Assembly (NCBI RefSeq): GCF_900129635.1
Contig: NZ_FSRB01000002.1
Span: 1,082,727 to 1,146,726, forward strand
Origin: Singulisphaera sp. GP187
GTDB lineage: Bacteria > Planctomycetota > Planctomycetia > Isosphaerales > Isosphaeraceae
Reading direction: 5' to 3'
Length of the DNA stretch: 64,000 nucleotides
In this document: piece after piece, positions 43,795-52,630 of the stretch
Layout: each line of letters opens with the position of its first letter
How positions within the stretch are numbered: the first letter of the stretch is position 1
Notes under the pieces: model-generated
Told to the model about the DNA's origin: nothing
Databases searched by the model: none
Seen by the model: the letters and a program-made list of their open reading frames with translations, nothing else
Program-made: the position numbers and the translations under genes

Positions 43795-45315
43795 TCAGGC
43801 GGAGGTTCGGCGAACGAGTTGGTAGCGGGAGCGGAGCCAATCCGTGGCGACCGCCTTGTCGTCGAAGTGGAGGGCGCGATCGGCGAGGATCTGGAAGGTT
43901 CGCACACCCTTGCCGGCGATCAAGACCGCGTCGCCCGGCTGGGCGTCGGCGAGCGTGGCTTCAATGGCGCGACGGCGATCGAGCTCGACCCGGGCGCGGC
44001 CGGGGCGGCGGAAGCCGGCGAGCAAGTCGTCGATGATCTGATCGATGTCCTCGGTGCGCGGGTTGTCGGTGGTCAGGGTCACGCGGTCGGCGCCCGCTTC
44101 GGCTGCCTTGGCCAGGCCGAGTCGCTCGCTTCGTTCGTGAAGCCCTTCCGCGCCGAAGACGCAGTGAATCCGCTGGGCGCCGATCGCCCGAAGCGCACCG
44201 AGCGCGCGCTCGAGCTCGGCCCCAGTTCGCGCTTGATCGATCCAGACACTGAAGCCCTGCCCTTCGACGATGGGCTCGAGTTCCCCTGGAATTTTCGAGG
44301 CGGACTCCAGGCCGGCCAGGACCGCTTCGACCGGCAGTCCGTGTGACCAGGCGACCGCGGCCGCGGCCAGCGCCTGCGAGATCTGGGCGGTGCCAATCAG
44401 TTGCGACTCGACGACCACTTCGCGAGCGAAGCCACGCAGGAAGAACCGCGATCCCCGCGCGTCGAGCCGATCGATCTTCGCGGTGACGTCGGCCGGGCGA
44501 TCGACCCCGAAGGTCACGAACCGCGCGTCGAGGTTGACGGCTCCAAGGAGCGCGGCCTGCGGGTCGTCGGCGTTGACGATCGCCGTGCCACCGGCCACGA
44601 CCTTGCGGAACAGGCGTGCCTTGCGGCGGCGACGGGTCGAGAGACCGTCGTCAGCATCCGCCCCGGCCAATGAGGCCAGGTCGGTCACCACGGCAGTGTC
44701 GAACTCCAGACCATCGACATTGCGCTGGTCGAGTGCAACCGCGGGGACTTCGATTACTCCCCCGGCACAGCCGCGTTCGACCATCGCGGCGAGCATTGAG
44801 GCCAGGCCTTCGGCTCCTGGAAAGGTATCGGCAACCGAACGGGTCGTCACTCCGTCGGACCAGCCGAGCGAACCGATGAGGCCGAACCGGACGCCGGTCG
44901 CCTCGAAGATCGACCGGATGAACAGGCTTGTCAGAGCGCGCCCGCAGGACCCGGTCACCCCTAGGATCGAAAGATGTTTGGATGGGTCGCCCGCCAAGGC
45001 CTGGCAGAGCCTGGCCAGGGCGGCGCGGGAGTCAGGGACGATCACCTGAAGTCGGCCCGCCTCCGGGCAAGGCCGTTCGACCACCACCCCCGCCGCGCCG
45101 CGTTCGAGCGCCTGCTCGACGAACAAGTGCCCATCGTGCCGGGCCCCGCGCACCGCGACGAATAACTGTCCGGGATCGAGCCGGCGACTGTCTGCCGTAC
45201 ACCCGGAGACTTCCCAGTCGTGGCATCCCACGAACTGGGCCTCGGGCAGGAGTCGTCGCAGGCTGACCGATGGGATCCCTTGCTGCGGCAGACGGTCCAC
45301 AAACCAGCGTGCCAT
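43795..45315 (-). CDS. MurE-like Mur ligase family protein with degraded active site
   Basis: This 506-residue protein aligns along its length with UDP-N-acetylmuramyl-tripeptide synthetase: CTADSRRLDPGQLFVAVRGA near residue 39, GVTG at 119, KIPGELEPIVEGQGFSVWID near 341, and TDNPRTEDID near 416. Several catalytic motifs are altered. The P-loop GxxGxxGKT is GVTGSCGRALTS; the histidine- and lysine-bearing middle segment is replaced; YAHT reads QART; the CGGDRD turn reads GAEGLHER; and GKGHE reads GKGVR. It probably cannot use ATP as MurE does. The start at 45315 follows AAGGAGG. A true murE should exist elsewhere in the genome if the organism makes peptidoglycan. Confidence 0.85.
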   Translation of the reverse strand: MARWFVDRLPQQGIPSVSLRRLLPEAQFVGCHDWEVSGCTADSRRLDPGQLFVAVRGARHDGHLFVEQALERGAAGVVVERPCPEAGRLQVIVPDSRAALARLCQALAGDPSKHLSILGVTGSCGRALTSLFIRSIFEATGVRFGLIGSLGWSDGVTTRSVADTFPGAEGLASMLAAMVERGCAGGVIEVPAVALDQRNVDGLEFDTAVVTDLASLAGADADDGLSTRRRRKARLFRKVVAGGTAIVNADDPQAALLGAVNLDARFVTFGVDRPADVTAKIDRLDARGSRFFLRGFAREVVVESQLIGTAQISQALAAAAVAWSHGLPVEAVLAGLESASKIPGELEPIVEGQGFSVWIDQARTGAELERALGALRAIGAQRIHCVFGAEGLHERSERLGLAKAAEAGADRVTLTTDNPRTEDIDQIIDDLLAGFRRPGRARVELDRRRAIEATLADAQPGDAVLIAGKGVRTFQILADRALHFDDKAVATDWLRSRYQLVRRTSA

Positions 45316-45544
45316 CGGCTCTAGCCTCCTTGCCAGCCATGAACCCGGCCCGTCATGGACCGAGTGCCTCGCCACCTTTCGGCCCCAAGGCGGCGGCATT
45401 TTTGGCCAAACCTCGAAAAAAGGCAATGCCAGAGTCAGGCGGTCGACGATAAAGACAAGTTATCCTTCCACCGGCCCAATCGGCATCGTTCGCGAGGCTG
45501 ATCGATTCGGGGACGAGTACTGTGCCACGGAGCCAGGGAACACC

Positions 45545-46255
45545 ATGGATCTCCTCGACGACGACGAGTTGGAGCGGTCGGCGGTCGTGGCCAACTGTCG
45601 AATGAACCGGGAACGGAATCTTGTTGGCACCAATGGCTACGCCAAGGAACTCGGCTTCAACCCGCTCGACATCCTCCAGGAGCGGACCTCCCGCGGCGGC
45701 CCGGCCGCCTGGCTGGACCTCTGCTGCGGCAGCGGCAAGGCGCTGATCGAGGCCGCCCGGATTGTCCACGACCAAGGCCTCGGAAGGATGGTCACGCTCG
45801 TCGGTGTCGATCTGGTCGGGATGTTTCTCAGGCCCGACCCCGACCTGCTCGGCCTGCGGCTGGTGAAAGCGTCGCTGAGCGACTGGTGCCCGGACCGACA
45901 CTTCGACGTGATTACATGCGTCCATGGACTGCACTATGTCGGCGACAAGCTGCGGCTGATCGCCCGCGCCTCCTCATGGCTGACCGAGGACGGCCTGTTC
46001 GTGGCGAGTCTCGATCTTCAGAACCTGAAGCGGGGCGATGGCGGGTCGGCGGGCCGGCGGGTCGCGACTGCGCTGCGGCGGGAGGGGCTGGAGTACGATC
46101 CGAGGCGCCGGCTGCTCCGTTGCCGGGGGAAGCAGTCGATCGATCTCCCCTTCCGCTACCTGGGAGCCGACGACCGGGCCGGGCCGAACTCCACGGGCCA
46201 GCCCGCCGTGAATTCGTTTTACGAAGGGGTTTCGGGAACCTCGCGGGCTGGCTGA
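45545..46255 (+). CDS. Class I SAM-dependent methyltransferase
   Basis: A 236-residue protein with the SAM-binding glycine loop LDLCCGSGKALIEAAR near residue 57, the acidic VGVDLVGMFL near 86, and the motif IV region HFDVITCVHGLHYV near 119. The rest has no signature of a known substrate class. The C-terminal 40 residues (NSTGQPAVNSFYEGVSGTSR) are not typical and may be disordered. It is divergent from the MurE-like gene, with a 229-base gap, and ends before a hairpin shared with the convergent DUF1549 gene. The substrate is unknown. Confidence 0.85.
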   Translation: MDLLDDDELERSAVVANCRMNRERNLVGTNGYAKELGFNPLDILQERTSRGGPAAWLDLCCGSGKALIEAARIVHDQGLGRMVTLVGVDLVGMFLRPDPDLLGLRLVKASLSDWCPDRHFDVITCVHGLHYVGDKLRLIARASSWLTEDGLFVASLDLQNLKRGDGGSAGRRVATALRREGLEYDPRRRLLRCRGKQSIDLPFRYLGADDRAGPNSTGQPAVNSFYEGVSGTSRAG

Positions 46256-46328
46256 CCGTCTTCCGCGCGGTCCAAGGGGGCCTCCCTGGACCTGGTCCTC
46301 GGTGGGACAAGCTCCGCGCAAACGCAAG

Positions 46329-46354
46329 AGAGCGTGGCAATGTTGCCACGCTCT
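46329..46354. terminator. Bidirectional hairpin between convergent genes
   Basis: A perfect 12-bp palindrome AGAGCGTGGCAA/TTGCCACGCTCT with a two-base centre lies 73 bases after the methyltransferase stop and the same distance from the DUF1549 stop. The position is right for two-way termination. There is no T-run. Confidence 0.6.
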
Positions 46355-46427
46355 CCGCGGGTTCGACGTTGGTCTGGGCGTCGGCGCGGGGATCACGGTT
46401 CGGTCGCGATCCCCCCTGCCTTTCCGA

Positions 46428-48893
46428 TCAATGCCTGAACAGGAACTCTTTCGAGTTGATCAGGACCCATCCCAGGTCTTCGACGGCCTGGCGACGGTCG
46501 GTCGCGGCGTTCAGGTGCTTGACGGCCGCGGCCATCTCGCTGGCGTTGGGGTCGCGAGCGAGGGCGACCACGTAGAGATCCTTGGTGATCTCCTCGGGCG
46601 TCTTCGTGCTCTTGGCGAGGGTGGCCATGCGGCCGTTATCGTCACGGAGCTTGCCGTTGACGGTGGCGCCTCCGATGAGCTGCAAGGCCTGCGAGAGGTT
46701 CGAGTCGCTCTCGCGTTCGCATTCGCAGGCCAGCTCGCGGGCGGGGCGGCCGAACGTCTTGAGGAACGGGTTCTCCATCTTGCCATCGGGGATCTGGGTC
46801 GCGCGGAAACCCTTGGGCAGGTTGTCGAACGTGGTGACGGTCGACGTGACCGTCGAGATGGCGTCGAGGAGAACCTCGGCGGGCAAGAGCTTGGTGAAGG
46901 CGTGCGAGAAGTAGAGCGTGTCGTCGCCATTGAGCTCGTTCGTACGAGCGCTGAGCTGGTAAGTCCGGCTGACCAGGATCGACCGAATCAGCGACTTGAG
47001 GTCGAACTTGCCTTGAACGAACTCTGCGGTCAGGCCGTCCAGCAGCTCATCGTTCGAGGACGGGTTCGAGTCACGGAAGTCATCGACCGGCTCCACGATG
47101 CCACGGCCGATCAGGTGATACCAGACCCGGTTGACCAGGCTCTTGGCGAAGAACGGATTGGCGGGACCGGTCAGCCAGGTGGCGAGCGCCGCCCGACGAT
47201 CGGTGATCGCCGGGTCATCGAGTACGGGGCCGCCGAGCACCTTCGGCTTCATGACCTGGCCCGTTCTCGGCTGACGCACTTCTCCATCCTTGGCGCTGAA
47301 GACGACTTCATCTTCGGGGAGCGCCCCCTTCTTGTGGCGGACCCGGGCGAAGAAGGCGGCAAAGCCGTAGTAGTCGTCCTGGGTCCACTTCTCGAACACG
47401 TGGTTGTGGCACTTGGCGCACTGGATGCGGACGCCCAGGAAAAGCTGAGCGGTCGTTTCGGTCAGGTTTTCCGGGTCACGGCTGATCCGGTAGTAGTTCG
47501 CCGGCGGGTTCTTGAAGGCCGAGCCGTCGGCCGTCAGCAACTCGCGGACGAACTGGTCCATCGGCGTGCTCTTTTCGAGGTGCGCGCGGATCCAGCGGTT
47601 GAAACCAAACGTCCCCTTGGTCTGGATCAGGCGGCCGTTCGACCGGAGGATATCGGCGAACTTCAAGGTCCAGAAGTCGTAGAACTCCGGGCGGACCAGC
47701 AACCGGTCGACCAGTTGGGCGCGGCGGTTGGGCGCGGGGTCGGCCAGGAACGCCTCGACTTCGTTCGGACGCGGCAAGACACCGATGGTGTCGAGGTAGG
47801 CCCGACGGATGAACTCCGAGTCGGTGCAGGGCTCGGACGGGCTAATCCGCATCCGGTTCAGCTTGGAGTAGACCGTTTTGTCGATCACGTTGTCCGTGGG
47901 AACTTCGGCCAGCTTGAAGCTGGGGACCTCGACCAGGTGGGTCAGCCGGACGTTGGCGACCAGGTTGAGGTAGTGGGCGATGATCGCCACTTCGCCACGC
48001 GACTTGAAGGTGACGTGGCCGTCCACATCCACTTCGGCGATCTCGGGATTCGACGAGTCGTAGTAGCCGATCGAGGTGACGTCGCGCACCGTGCCGTCGG
48101 CCATGTGGAGCAGGGAGACGACCTGCTGGGTTTTGGCGACGTCGTTGAGGACGCGCGCCCCCGGCAGGATCTCGAGCCGCACGGGGGCCACGGCGGCAGG
48201 GTCGTCCTTCCCCCCCTCCTGGATCCAGTCGTGGAGGAATTCGTAGGCCTTGGTGTTGCGGATCAGCCGGAGCCCCCCCTCGTGGGGCAGCTCGCCGAGC
48301 GGCTTACGGAGGAGCAGGCTGGTCGCGGCGGCGAGCGGGTTGATCCGCCGTCCGGCCGCCTCGCGGGTGAGCGTGAAAAAATCTTGGTCGGGGAGATAGC
48401 CGCGGAGGCTGAGCCGGAACCCCCCCTTGCCGGTCGGGGTGCCGTGGCAGGCTCCCATGTTGCAACCGGCCTGGCTCAGTGCCGGCATCACATCGCGGCG
48501 GAAGCTGACCGGCGCCGGCTGGCCCATCTTCTCAACGTTGACGACCATCGTGGCTTCGACGCTTCCGCGTCGCGCGGCGATCGTGGCCGTCCCGTCGCTG
48601 ACGGGCACCACCCGCCCCTTGGGGGTCACGGTGGCGATCTCGGGGTTGAGGCTGACCCATTCCAAGGCGCGGGTCAGGTCGCGCACCGTCCCATTGGCGT
48701 AGGTCGCCGTGACGATCAACTGGCTCGTCGCTCGCCGGCCTCGCAGGACCGCGCCCGAGGGTTCGATCGCGACTGAGGACGGAGTCCCGATCATCACGGT
48801 CGGATCGTCGGCCCCACGGACCGGATCCGCCTGCCAGACCAAGAGCGCGGAGAGTGCCAGCGCCCATGACCCCTTGGTTCGTCGAGCGTTCAT
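46428..48893 (-). CDS. DUF1549/DUF1553 protein with N-terminal Ig-like domain
   Basis: An 821-residue secreted protein: signal peptide (ALALSALLVWQADPVRGADD), a bacterial Ig-like (BIG2-type) domain (RATSQLIVTATYANGTVRDL, NPEIATVTPKGRVVPVSDGT), a haem-like CNMGACHG site near residue 141, another BIG2-like stretch, DUF1549 (then AYLDTIGVLPRPNEVEAF), and DUF1553 ending NSKEFLFRH. A further CAKCHNHVFEKW is present mid-protein. This is the second architecture of the family in the window and it has no DUF1501 partner beside it. A periplasmic redox role is presumed. Confidence 0.92.
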   Translation of the reverse strand: MNARRTKGSWALALSALLVWQADPVRGADDPTVMIGTPSSVAIEPSGAVLRGRRATSQLIVTATYANGTVRDLTRALEWVSLNPEIATVTPKGRVVPVSDGTATIAARRGSVEATMVVNVEKMGQPAPVSFRRDVMPALSQAGCNMGACHGTPTGKGGFRLSLRGYLPDQDFFTLTREAAGRRINPLAAATSLLLRKPLGELPHEGGLRLIRNTKAYEFLHDWIQEGGKDDPAAVAPVRLEILPGARVLNDVAKTQQVVSLLHMADGTVRDVTSIGYYDSSNPEIAEVDVDGHVTFKSRGEVAIIAHYLNLVANVRLTHLVEVPSFKLAEVPTDNVIDKTVYSKLNRMRISPSEPCTDSEFIRRAYLDTIGVLPRPNEVEAFLADPAPNRRAQLVDRLLVRPEFYDFWTLKFADILRSNGRLIQTKGTFGFNRWIRAHLEKSTPMDQFVRELLTADGSAFKNPPANYYRISRDPENLTETTAQLFLGVRIQCAKCHNHVFEKWTQDDYYGFAAFFARVRHKKGALPEDEVVFSAKDGEVRQPRTGQVMKPKVLGGPVLDDPAITDRRAALATWLTGPANPFFAKSLVNRVWYHLIGRGIVEPVDDFRDSNPSSNDELLDGLTAEFVQGKFDLKSLIRSILVSRTYQLSARTNELNGDDTLYFSHAFTKLLPAEVLLDAISTVTSTVTTFDNLPKGFRATQIPDGKMENPFLKTFGRPARELACECERESDSNLSQALQLIGGATVNGKLRDDNGRMATLAKSTKTPEEITKDLYVVALARDPNASEMAAAVKHLNAATDRRQAVEDLGWVLINSKEFLFRH

Positions 48894-49513
48894 CGATCGC
48901 TCCTCGTCGTCGAATTTCGAAACGGAGGCGAGAGAGTCGCTCTTTCGGGACCGCAGTCAGCGGCCGGCCGAAAGCGCGGCGGGTTTGACGGAGGCTCTCG
49001 TCGAGTCATCGTCGTAATTCTCAAACCATACTCGAACAGTGACGGTTGTTTCAAGCAAAGTCAAACAATTTCTCGAGGAGCGGTCGGCCGGTCTCGCCGG
49101 ATCAACCCGCCGCGTTCCGGGACGGATCCCGTGGCTGCGACCGCCCTTGGTTCGCACTCCGGCGTCCGATTCTTGGGCGCCGAGCCGGCCCGGCGGCTCT
49201 CGAGAAGCCCTTGAGGGAGCTCGGTCCTCAGCCGCTCTGGCCTTGCAGCAATAGGTGAAACGGGTAAAATTAGCAGTGTAGAAATGCCCATCCCGGTGAT
49301 TCCGGACAAGTTCACCCACCCCGACTTGAGTCTCTTGCTCATTTCCTTCGTCGGATGTGGTAAACTGGACAAGACCGGTAAAAGCCGGTAGCCTCGTGAC
49401 CAATAATTTCCGTCCCGCCATTCCCAAAAATGGCGGGGCTCGGGTGTAGCTTTATCGTATGTGTCTCCGAGGACCGGCGACACAATCCCGGGCGGTTCAA
49501 GGAGGAGACGGCA
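48894..49513. other. Upstream region with two leader hairpins
   Basis: No gene is supported between the DUF1549 gene and the small secreted protein. Near the downstream gene are two hairpins: ACCGG-TAAAA-CCGGT-type around 49375-49390 and CCCGCCATT/AATGGCGGG at 49414-49437. They could lie in the mRNA leader. Confidence 0.5.
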
Positions 49514-49927
49514 ATGGCTTTGCGTGGCTGGAGTGGCGTGGTGCGTTACGGCGTACCGGGGTTGTTGTTGGGCCTGGCTGTTATGGGAGGGTTCGGCAAT
49601 GTACGGGGGCCTTCAGCCTTGGCAGAGGGCCTGCCTGGTGCGGAACGGTCCCGGGTGGCGGCAGCGGCCGGCAACGACGCTTCGGGCACCATTGCCTTTT
49701 CGACGTCGAGCAACGGCGGAACATCGCAGTTACTTTACTTGATTGATACCAAGGCCCATGCCTTTGCGATCTACCGGATCGATCCCTCGAACCCAAAGGG
49801 AGCGGTTCAGCTCGCGGGCTGTCGGCAATACCAGTGGGATATGAAGCTGAGCGAGTATAACAACGCGGAACCGAATGTCGCCTCGGTCGAGTCGATGATC
49901 AAGACCTTGGGACACCCGGCGCGTTAG
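49514..49927 (+). CDS. Small secreted protein of unknown function
   Basis: A 137-residue protein with an N-terminal hydrophobic signal (GVPGLLLGLAVMGGFGNVRG). The mature part contains SQLLYLIDTKAHAFAIYRID and then VQLAGCRQYQWDMKLSEYNN. The start is fixed by GGAGGAG seven bases before the ATG. The segment LYLIDTK...AIYRID reads like a beta-sheet stretch and is the most conserved-looking part; I believe similar proteins are found only in planctomycetes. It is followed after 119 bases by the DNA-binding-type membrane protein, an arrangement that may be an operon. The function is unknown. Confidence 0.75.
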   Translation: MALRGWSGVVRYGVPGLLLGLAVMGGFGNVRGPSALAEGLPGAERSRVAAAAGNDASGTIAFSTSSNGGTSQLLYLIDTKAHAFAIYRIDPSNPKGAVQLAGCRQYQWDMKLSEYNNAEPNVASVESMIKTLGHPAR

Positions 49928-50046
49928 TTTCGAGGGAACGTGGGCGTGTTCGCCGTCGCGATCCCTCCTCAGCCGATCTCGGAACGCGAATCGAACCGAA
50001 TACGACCGGCCGTTTGAGGCCGACTCCGACCGCGAGGAGCACGTCC

Positions 50047-51582
50047 ATGGCTCAATTCTATACCCTCGAAGAAGCCGCCCGCGTCCTTGGAATGAGTCCC
50101 GAGGAATTGCAGGGTAAGGCGCAGCAGCGTGAAGTCCGCGCGTTCCTTGATGGTGGTTCGTGGCGGTTTCGCGTCGTCGATGTTGATGAGTTGGCACGGC
50201 GCCGAGGACTCGGCAGCGATGCCGAACTGCGGCTCTCCGACCTGGATGTGCCTGTCACCCAGGCCGAACTGGGCGATGATTTCGACCTCTCCGAATACAA
50301 CCTCGGCGTGGCGGACCCCGACCTGGGGCCGGCGACGATGGATGTCTCCGGGGCGGACATCAACTCCGATCATGATATTTTGCTCGACGACCTGTCACTT
50401 CCCCCGAACCCGATGTCCGCATCGAGCTCGGTGATCATCGGGATGCACAACAGCGGCGGGAAACTGCCGGGCGATTCCGACGTTCGCCTGATTCCCGACG
50501 CGCATCAACCGGGGGGACGCCCGAGCGACTCCGACGTCCGGTTGGCCTCGCCCACCAGCTTCAAGCCACCGAGCGACTCGGACGTGACGCTGATCGCCGA
50601 CGACACCTCCGACTACCAGGCGCTGGCGTCGCCGAACGACACGGCCGTCCGCAAGAGCCCAGTCTTCGGTTCCTCGGCGGAAGTGCCGGCGATCCACGAC
50701 GAGGAGGAGGCCGATAGTGATTTCGAGCTGACCCCCTCGAGCGTGATCGATGCGTTGCAGCCCGACTCCGGAAGCGACTTCGAACTGAGTGCGCTCGAGG
50801 AGCCGAGCGACGAGTTCGAGTCGACCCCGATGCTCCGACCGGGCGACTCGGATGTGACCGCCGCGGACCCTGGGTTCTCCGGGATCAACCTGTCGCGGCC
50901 GAGCGATTCGGGAATCAACTTGCAGATGGCGCCCGGCCTGGGTCTGAATGCCGGGGCGAGTTCGATCGAGCTCGCTCCCTTGAGCGGCGATGACATCAAG
51001 GCGATGCCTTCCCCGCCCAAGCCGACCAAGAAGCCCGGATTGGCGGCGACTCCGCCCCCCGCGGCCCGCAAGGGCGAGAAGGACATCTTCGACGACACCG
51101 ATTTCGAGGTCGACGCGTTGGCCTCGGACGGCGACGCGGACGACAAGACCGTTCAACTCGAGGCGGCCAGCGACTTCGAGCTCGAGGAAGCCGATACCGG
51201 CTCCGAAGTGTTCGCGATCGACGAGGACGACGTCGACCAGAACGCGGCCACCGCGATGGGCCCCGCCCTCCTCGAAGAGGAAGACGACGACGGGTTCGAG
51301 GAAGCGACTTCGGGCGAGATGGCCAGCGCCTGGGACGTGGAGAGCGAGGGCGACTCGCCTTCCTCGGCGGGCCGAGCGGCCACCGCGCCTTCGGTCTTGG
51401 CCGCGCCGGGAGCTTCGGCGGAGTGGGGCGGCCTCTGGGTCACGATGCTCGGAGTCGCCACTCTGTTCATGCTCTTCCTGGCCTTCGTGTCGATGGATCT
51501 GGTGCGCAACCTCTACGATTTCCAGGGCAACTCGCCCGCGTCGGGGATCGTTAAGAGCCTGGCCGGCTTGATCTCGAGCTGA
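50047..51582 (+). CDS. MerR/excisionase-type HTH protein with acidic repeats and a C-terminal membrane helix
   Basis: A 511-residue protein. The first 55 residues form an excisionase-like helix-turn-helix (FYTLEEAARVLGMSPEELQG, then VRAFLDGGSWRFRVVDVDEL). Next come about 370 acidic, probably disordered residues with repeated (G/S)DSDVRL or SDSDVTL units near 140-190, and one transmembrane helix near the C-terminus (GLWVTMLGVATLFMLFLAFV). A DNA-binding-like head tethered to the membrane by a long acidic arm is a planctomycete-type architecture with no known role. The count of residues is from the ATG, which has a GAGGAG site ten bases upstream. Confidence 0.85.
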   Translation: MAQFYTLEEAARVLGMSPEELQGKAQQREVRAFLDGGSWRFRVVDVDELARRRGLGSDAELRLSDLDVPVTQAELGDDFDLSEYNLGVADPDLGPATMDVSGADINSDHDILLDDLSLPPNPMSASSSVIIGMHNSGGKLPGDSDVRLIPDAHQPGGRPSDSDVRLASPTSFKPPSDSDVTLIADDTSDYQALASPNDTAVRKSPVFGSSAEVPAIHDEEEADSDFELTPSSVIDALQPDSGSDFELSALEEPSDEFESTPMLRPGDSDVTAADPGFSGINLSRPSDSGINLQMAPGLGLNAGASSIELAPLSGDDIKAMPSPPKPTKKPGLAATPPPAARKGEKDIFDDTDFEVDALASDGDADDKTVQLEAASDFELEEADTGSEVFAIDEDDVDQNAATAMGPALLEEEDDDGFEEATSGEMASAWDVESEGDSPSSAGRAATAPSVLAAPGASAEWGGLWVTMLGVATLFMLFLAFVSMDLVRNLYDFQGNSPASGIVKSLAGLISS

Positions 51583-51603
51583 TCCGCGATCTTTTTTTCC
51601 CTT

Positions 51604-51638
51604 GAGGACCCGTTCGCCGGAGTGCGAACGGGTTCCTC
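51604..51638 (+). terminator. Intrinsic terminator before OmpA gene
   Basis: The stem GAGGACCCGTTCGC pairs with GCGAACGGGTTCCTC (one bulged T), and CGCCTGATTTTT follows. It begins 21 bases after the HTH gene stop. Confidence 0.75.
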
Positions 51639-51699
51639 CGCCTGATTTTTGTGTGCGGGATTCTCGGTGGACCGGTCGTGCCGAAAGGAGTCGGAACGG

Positions 51700-52533
51700 A
51701 TGGTCGAGCCTTCTTGGCTCTCACGATCAGCGCGGCTGGCGGCCTTCGGACTGGCTGGTCTTTTGACCGGTTGCTCTGTCGTCCCGCGGTCGCGACTCGA
51801 CGATTGCCACAAGCTGAGCCAGACCCTCGAGGCCGATAAGGCTCGACTCAACGACAACCTGTTGAGTCTGCGCTCGCAACATAACGACCTCGCCCAGCGC
51901 GCCGATGACGACGCCCGGCGGCTCCTGGCTCGGGATGACGAGGTCAACCAACTGCGGGGGACCGTCCAGGCCTACCAGGACGAGCGCGACCAGCTCGCCG
52001 CTGACTATGCGCGGGTCAAGGGCTTGCTGCAAGTCTCGGCCAACCCGGTCTCAACCTCCTTGATCCAACGCTTCGAAGGGTTCGCGAAGGGGCGGCCGGG
52101 TTGTGAGTTCAACCCGCTCACGGGGGTTTTGACCTTGTCGTCCGATGCGCTCTTCGAGCCCGGGAGCGACCAGCTCAAGCCGACGGCCAAGCCATTGCTC
52201 CAAGCGCTTGCGGCCTCGTTTCAAGACTCGAGAGCCAAGGATGTCCGGATGCTGGTGGCCGGCCACACGGAAGCTTCGTCGGTGCGGCAGGCGAGCCTGC
52301 GAGAGGACGAGGCCCCCGCGCCGGGGCACCTGAGCCTGGATCGAGCGACCCGGATCCGCGACCGGCTCGCCGTCGAAGCGCAGATCGACCCCGCGCGGAT
52401 CGAGGTGGCCGGATTCGAGGCGGCCGAGTCCTTGATGGATGAGTCGGATGACGCGTCGCGGACTCGAAATCGCCGGATCGAGATCCACCTGTTCGGCGTG
52501 CCACCGACGTCGGGCGCAGCCGCCGGCCCTTGA
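51700..52533 (+). CDS. OmpA-like lipoprotein with coiled coil
   Basis: A 277-residue protein. The N-terminus has a lipoprotein signal ending in the lipobox LLTGC (cysteine near residue 25). A coiled coil follows (LSQTLEADKARLNDNLLSLR, DDEVNQLRGTVQAYQDERDQ), then an OmpA/MotB peptidoglycan-binding domain (VAGHTEASSVRQ, LSLDRATRIRDRL, RTRNRRIEIHL). The expected Asn-Arg-Arg-(I/V)-E-I motif is present. The start follows AAAGGAG. It should anchor the outer membrane or cell surface to the cell wall. Confidence 0.9.
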   Translation: MVEPSWLSRSARLAAFGLAGLLTGCSVVPRSRLDDCHKLSQTLEADKARLNDNLLSLRSQHNDLAQRADDDARRLLARDDEVNQLRGTVQAYQDERDQLAADYARVKGLLQVSANPVSTSLIQRFEGFAKGRPGCEFNPLTGVLTLSSDALFEPGSDQLKPTAKPLLQALAASFQDSRAKDVRMLVAGHTEASSVRQASLREDEAPAPGHLSLDRATRIRDRLAVEAQIDPARIEVAGFEAAESLMDESDDASRTRNRRIEIHLFGVPPTSGAAAGP

Positions 52534-52630
52534 CTTCGACTCCGATCCCCTCGCATAATCCAATTTGTATTGAAGGTTTGAGGGTTCCACCCGCCCCCAC
52601 CTTTCCTTTTGCGATCCTGGAGCAGGAACC

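Noticed and set aside
46302..48776. An 824-codon plus-strand frame opposite the DUF1549 gene
   Set aside because: It is a shadow caused by GC-rich third positions, although it is slightly longer than the real gene. The minus strand has the haem motifs and DUF1549/DUF1553 domains.
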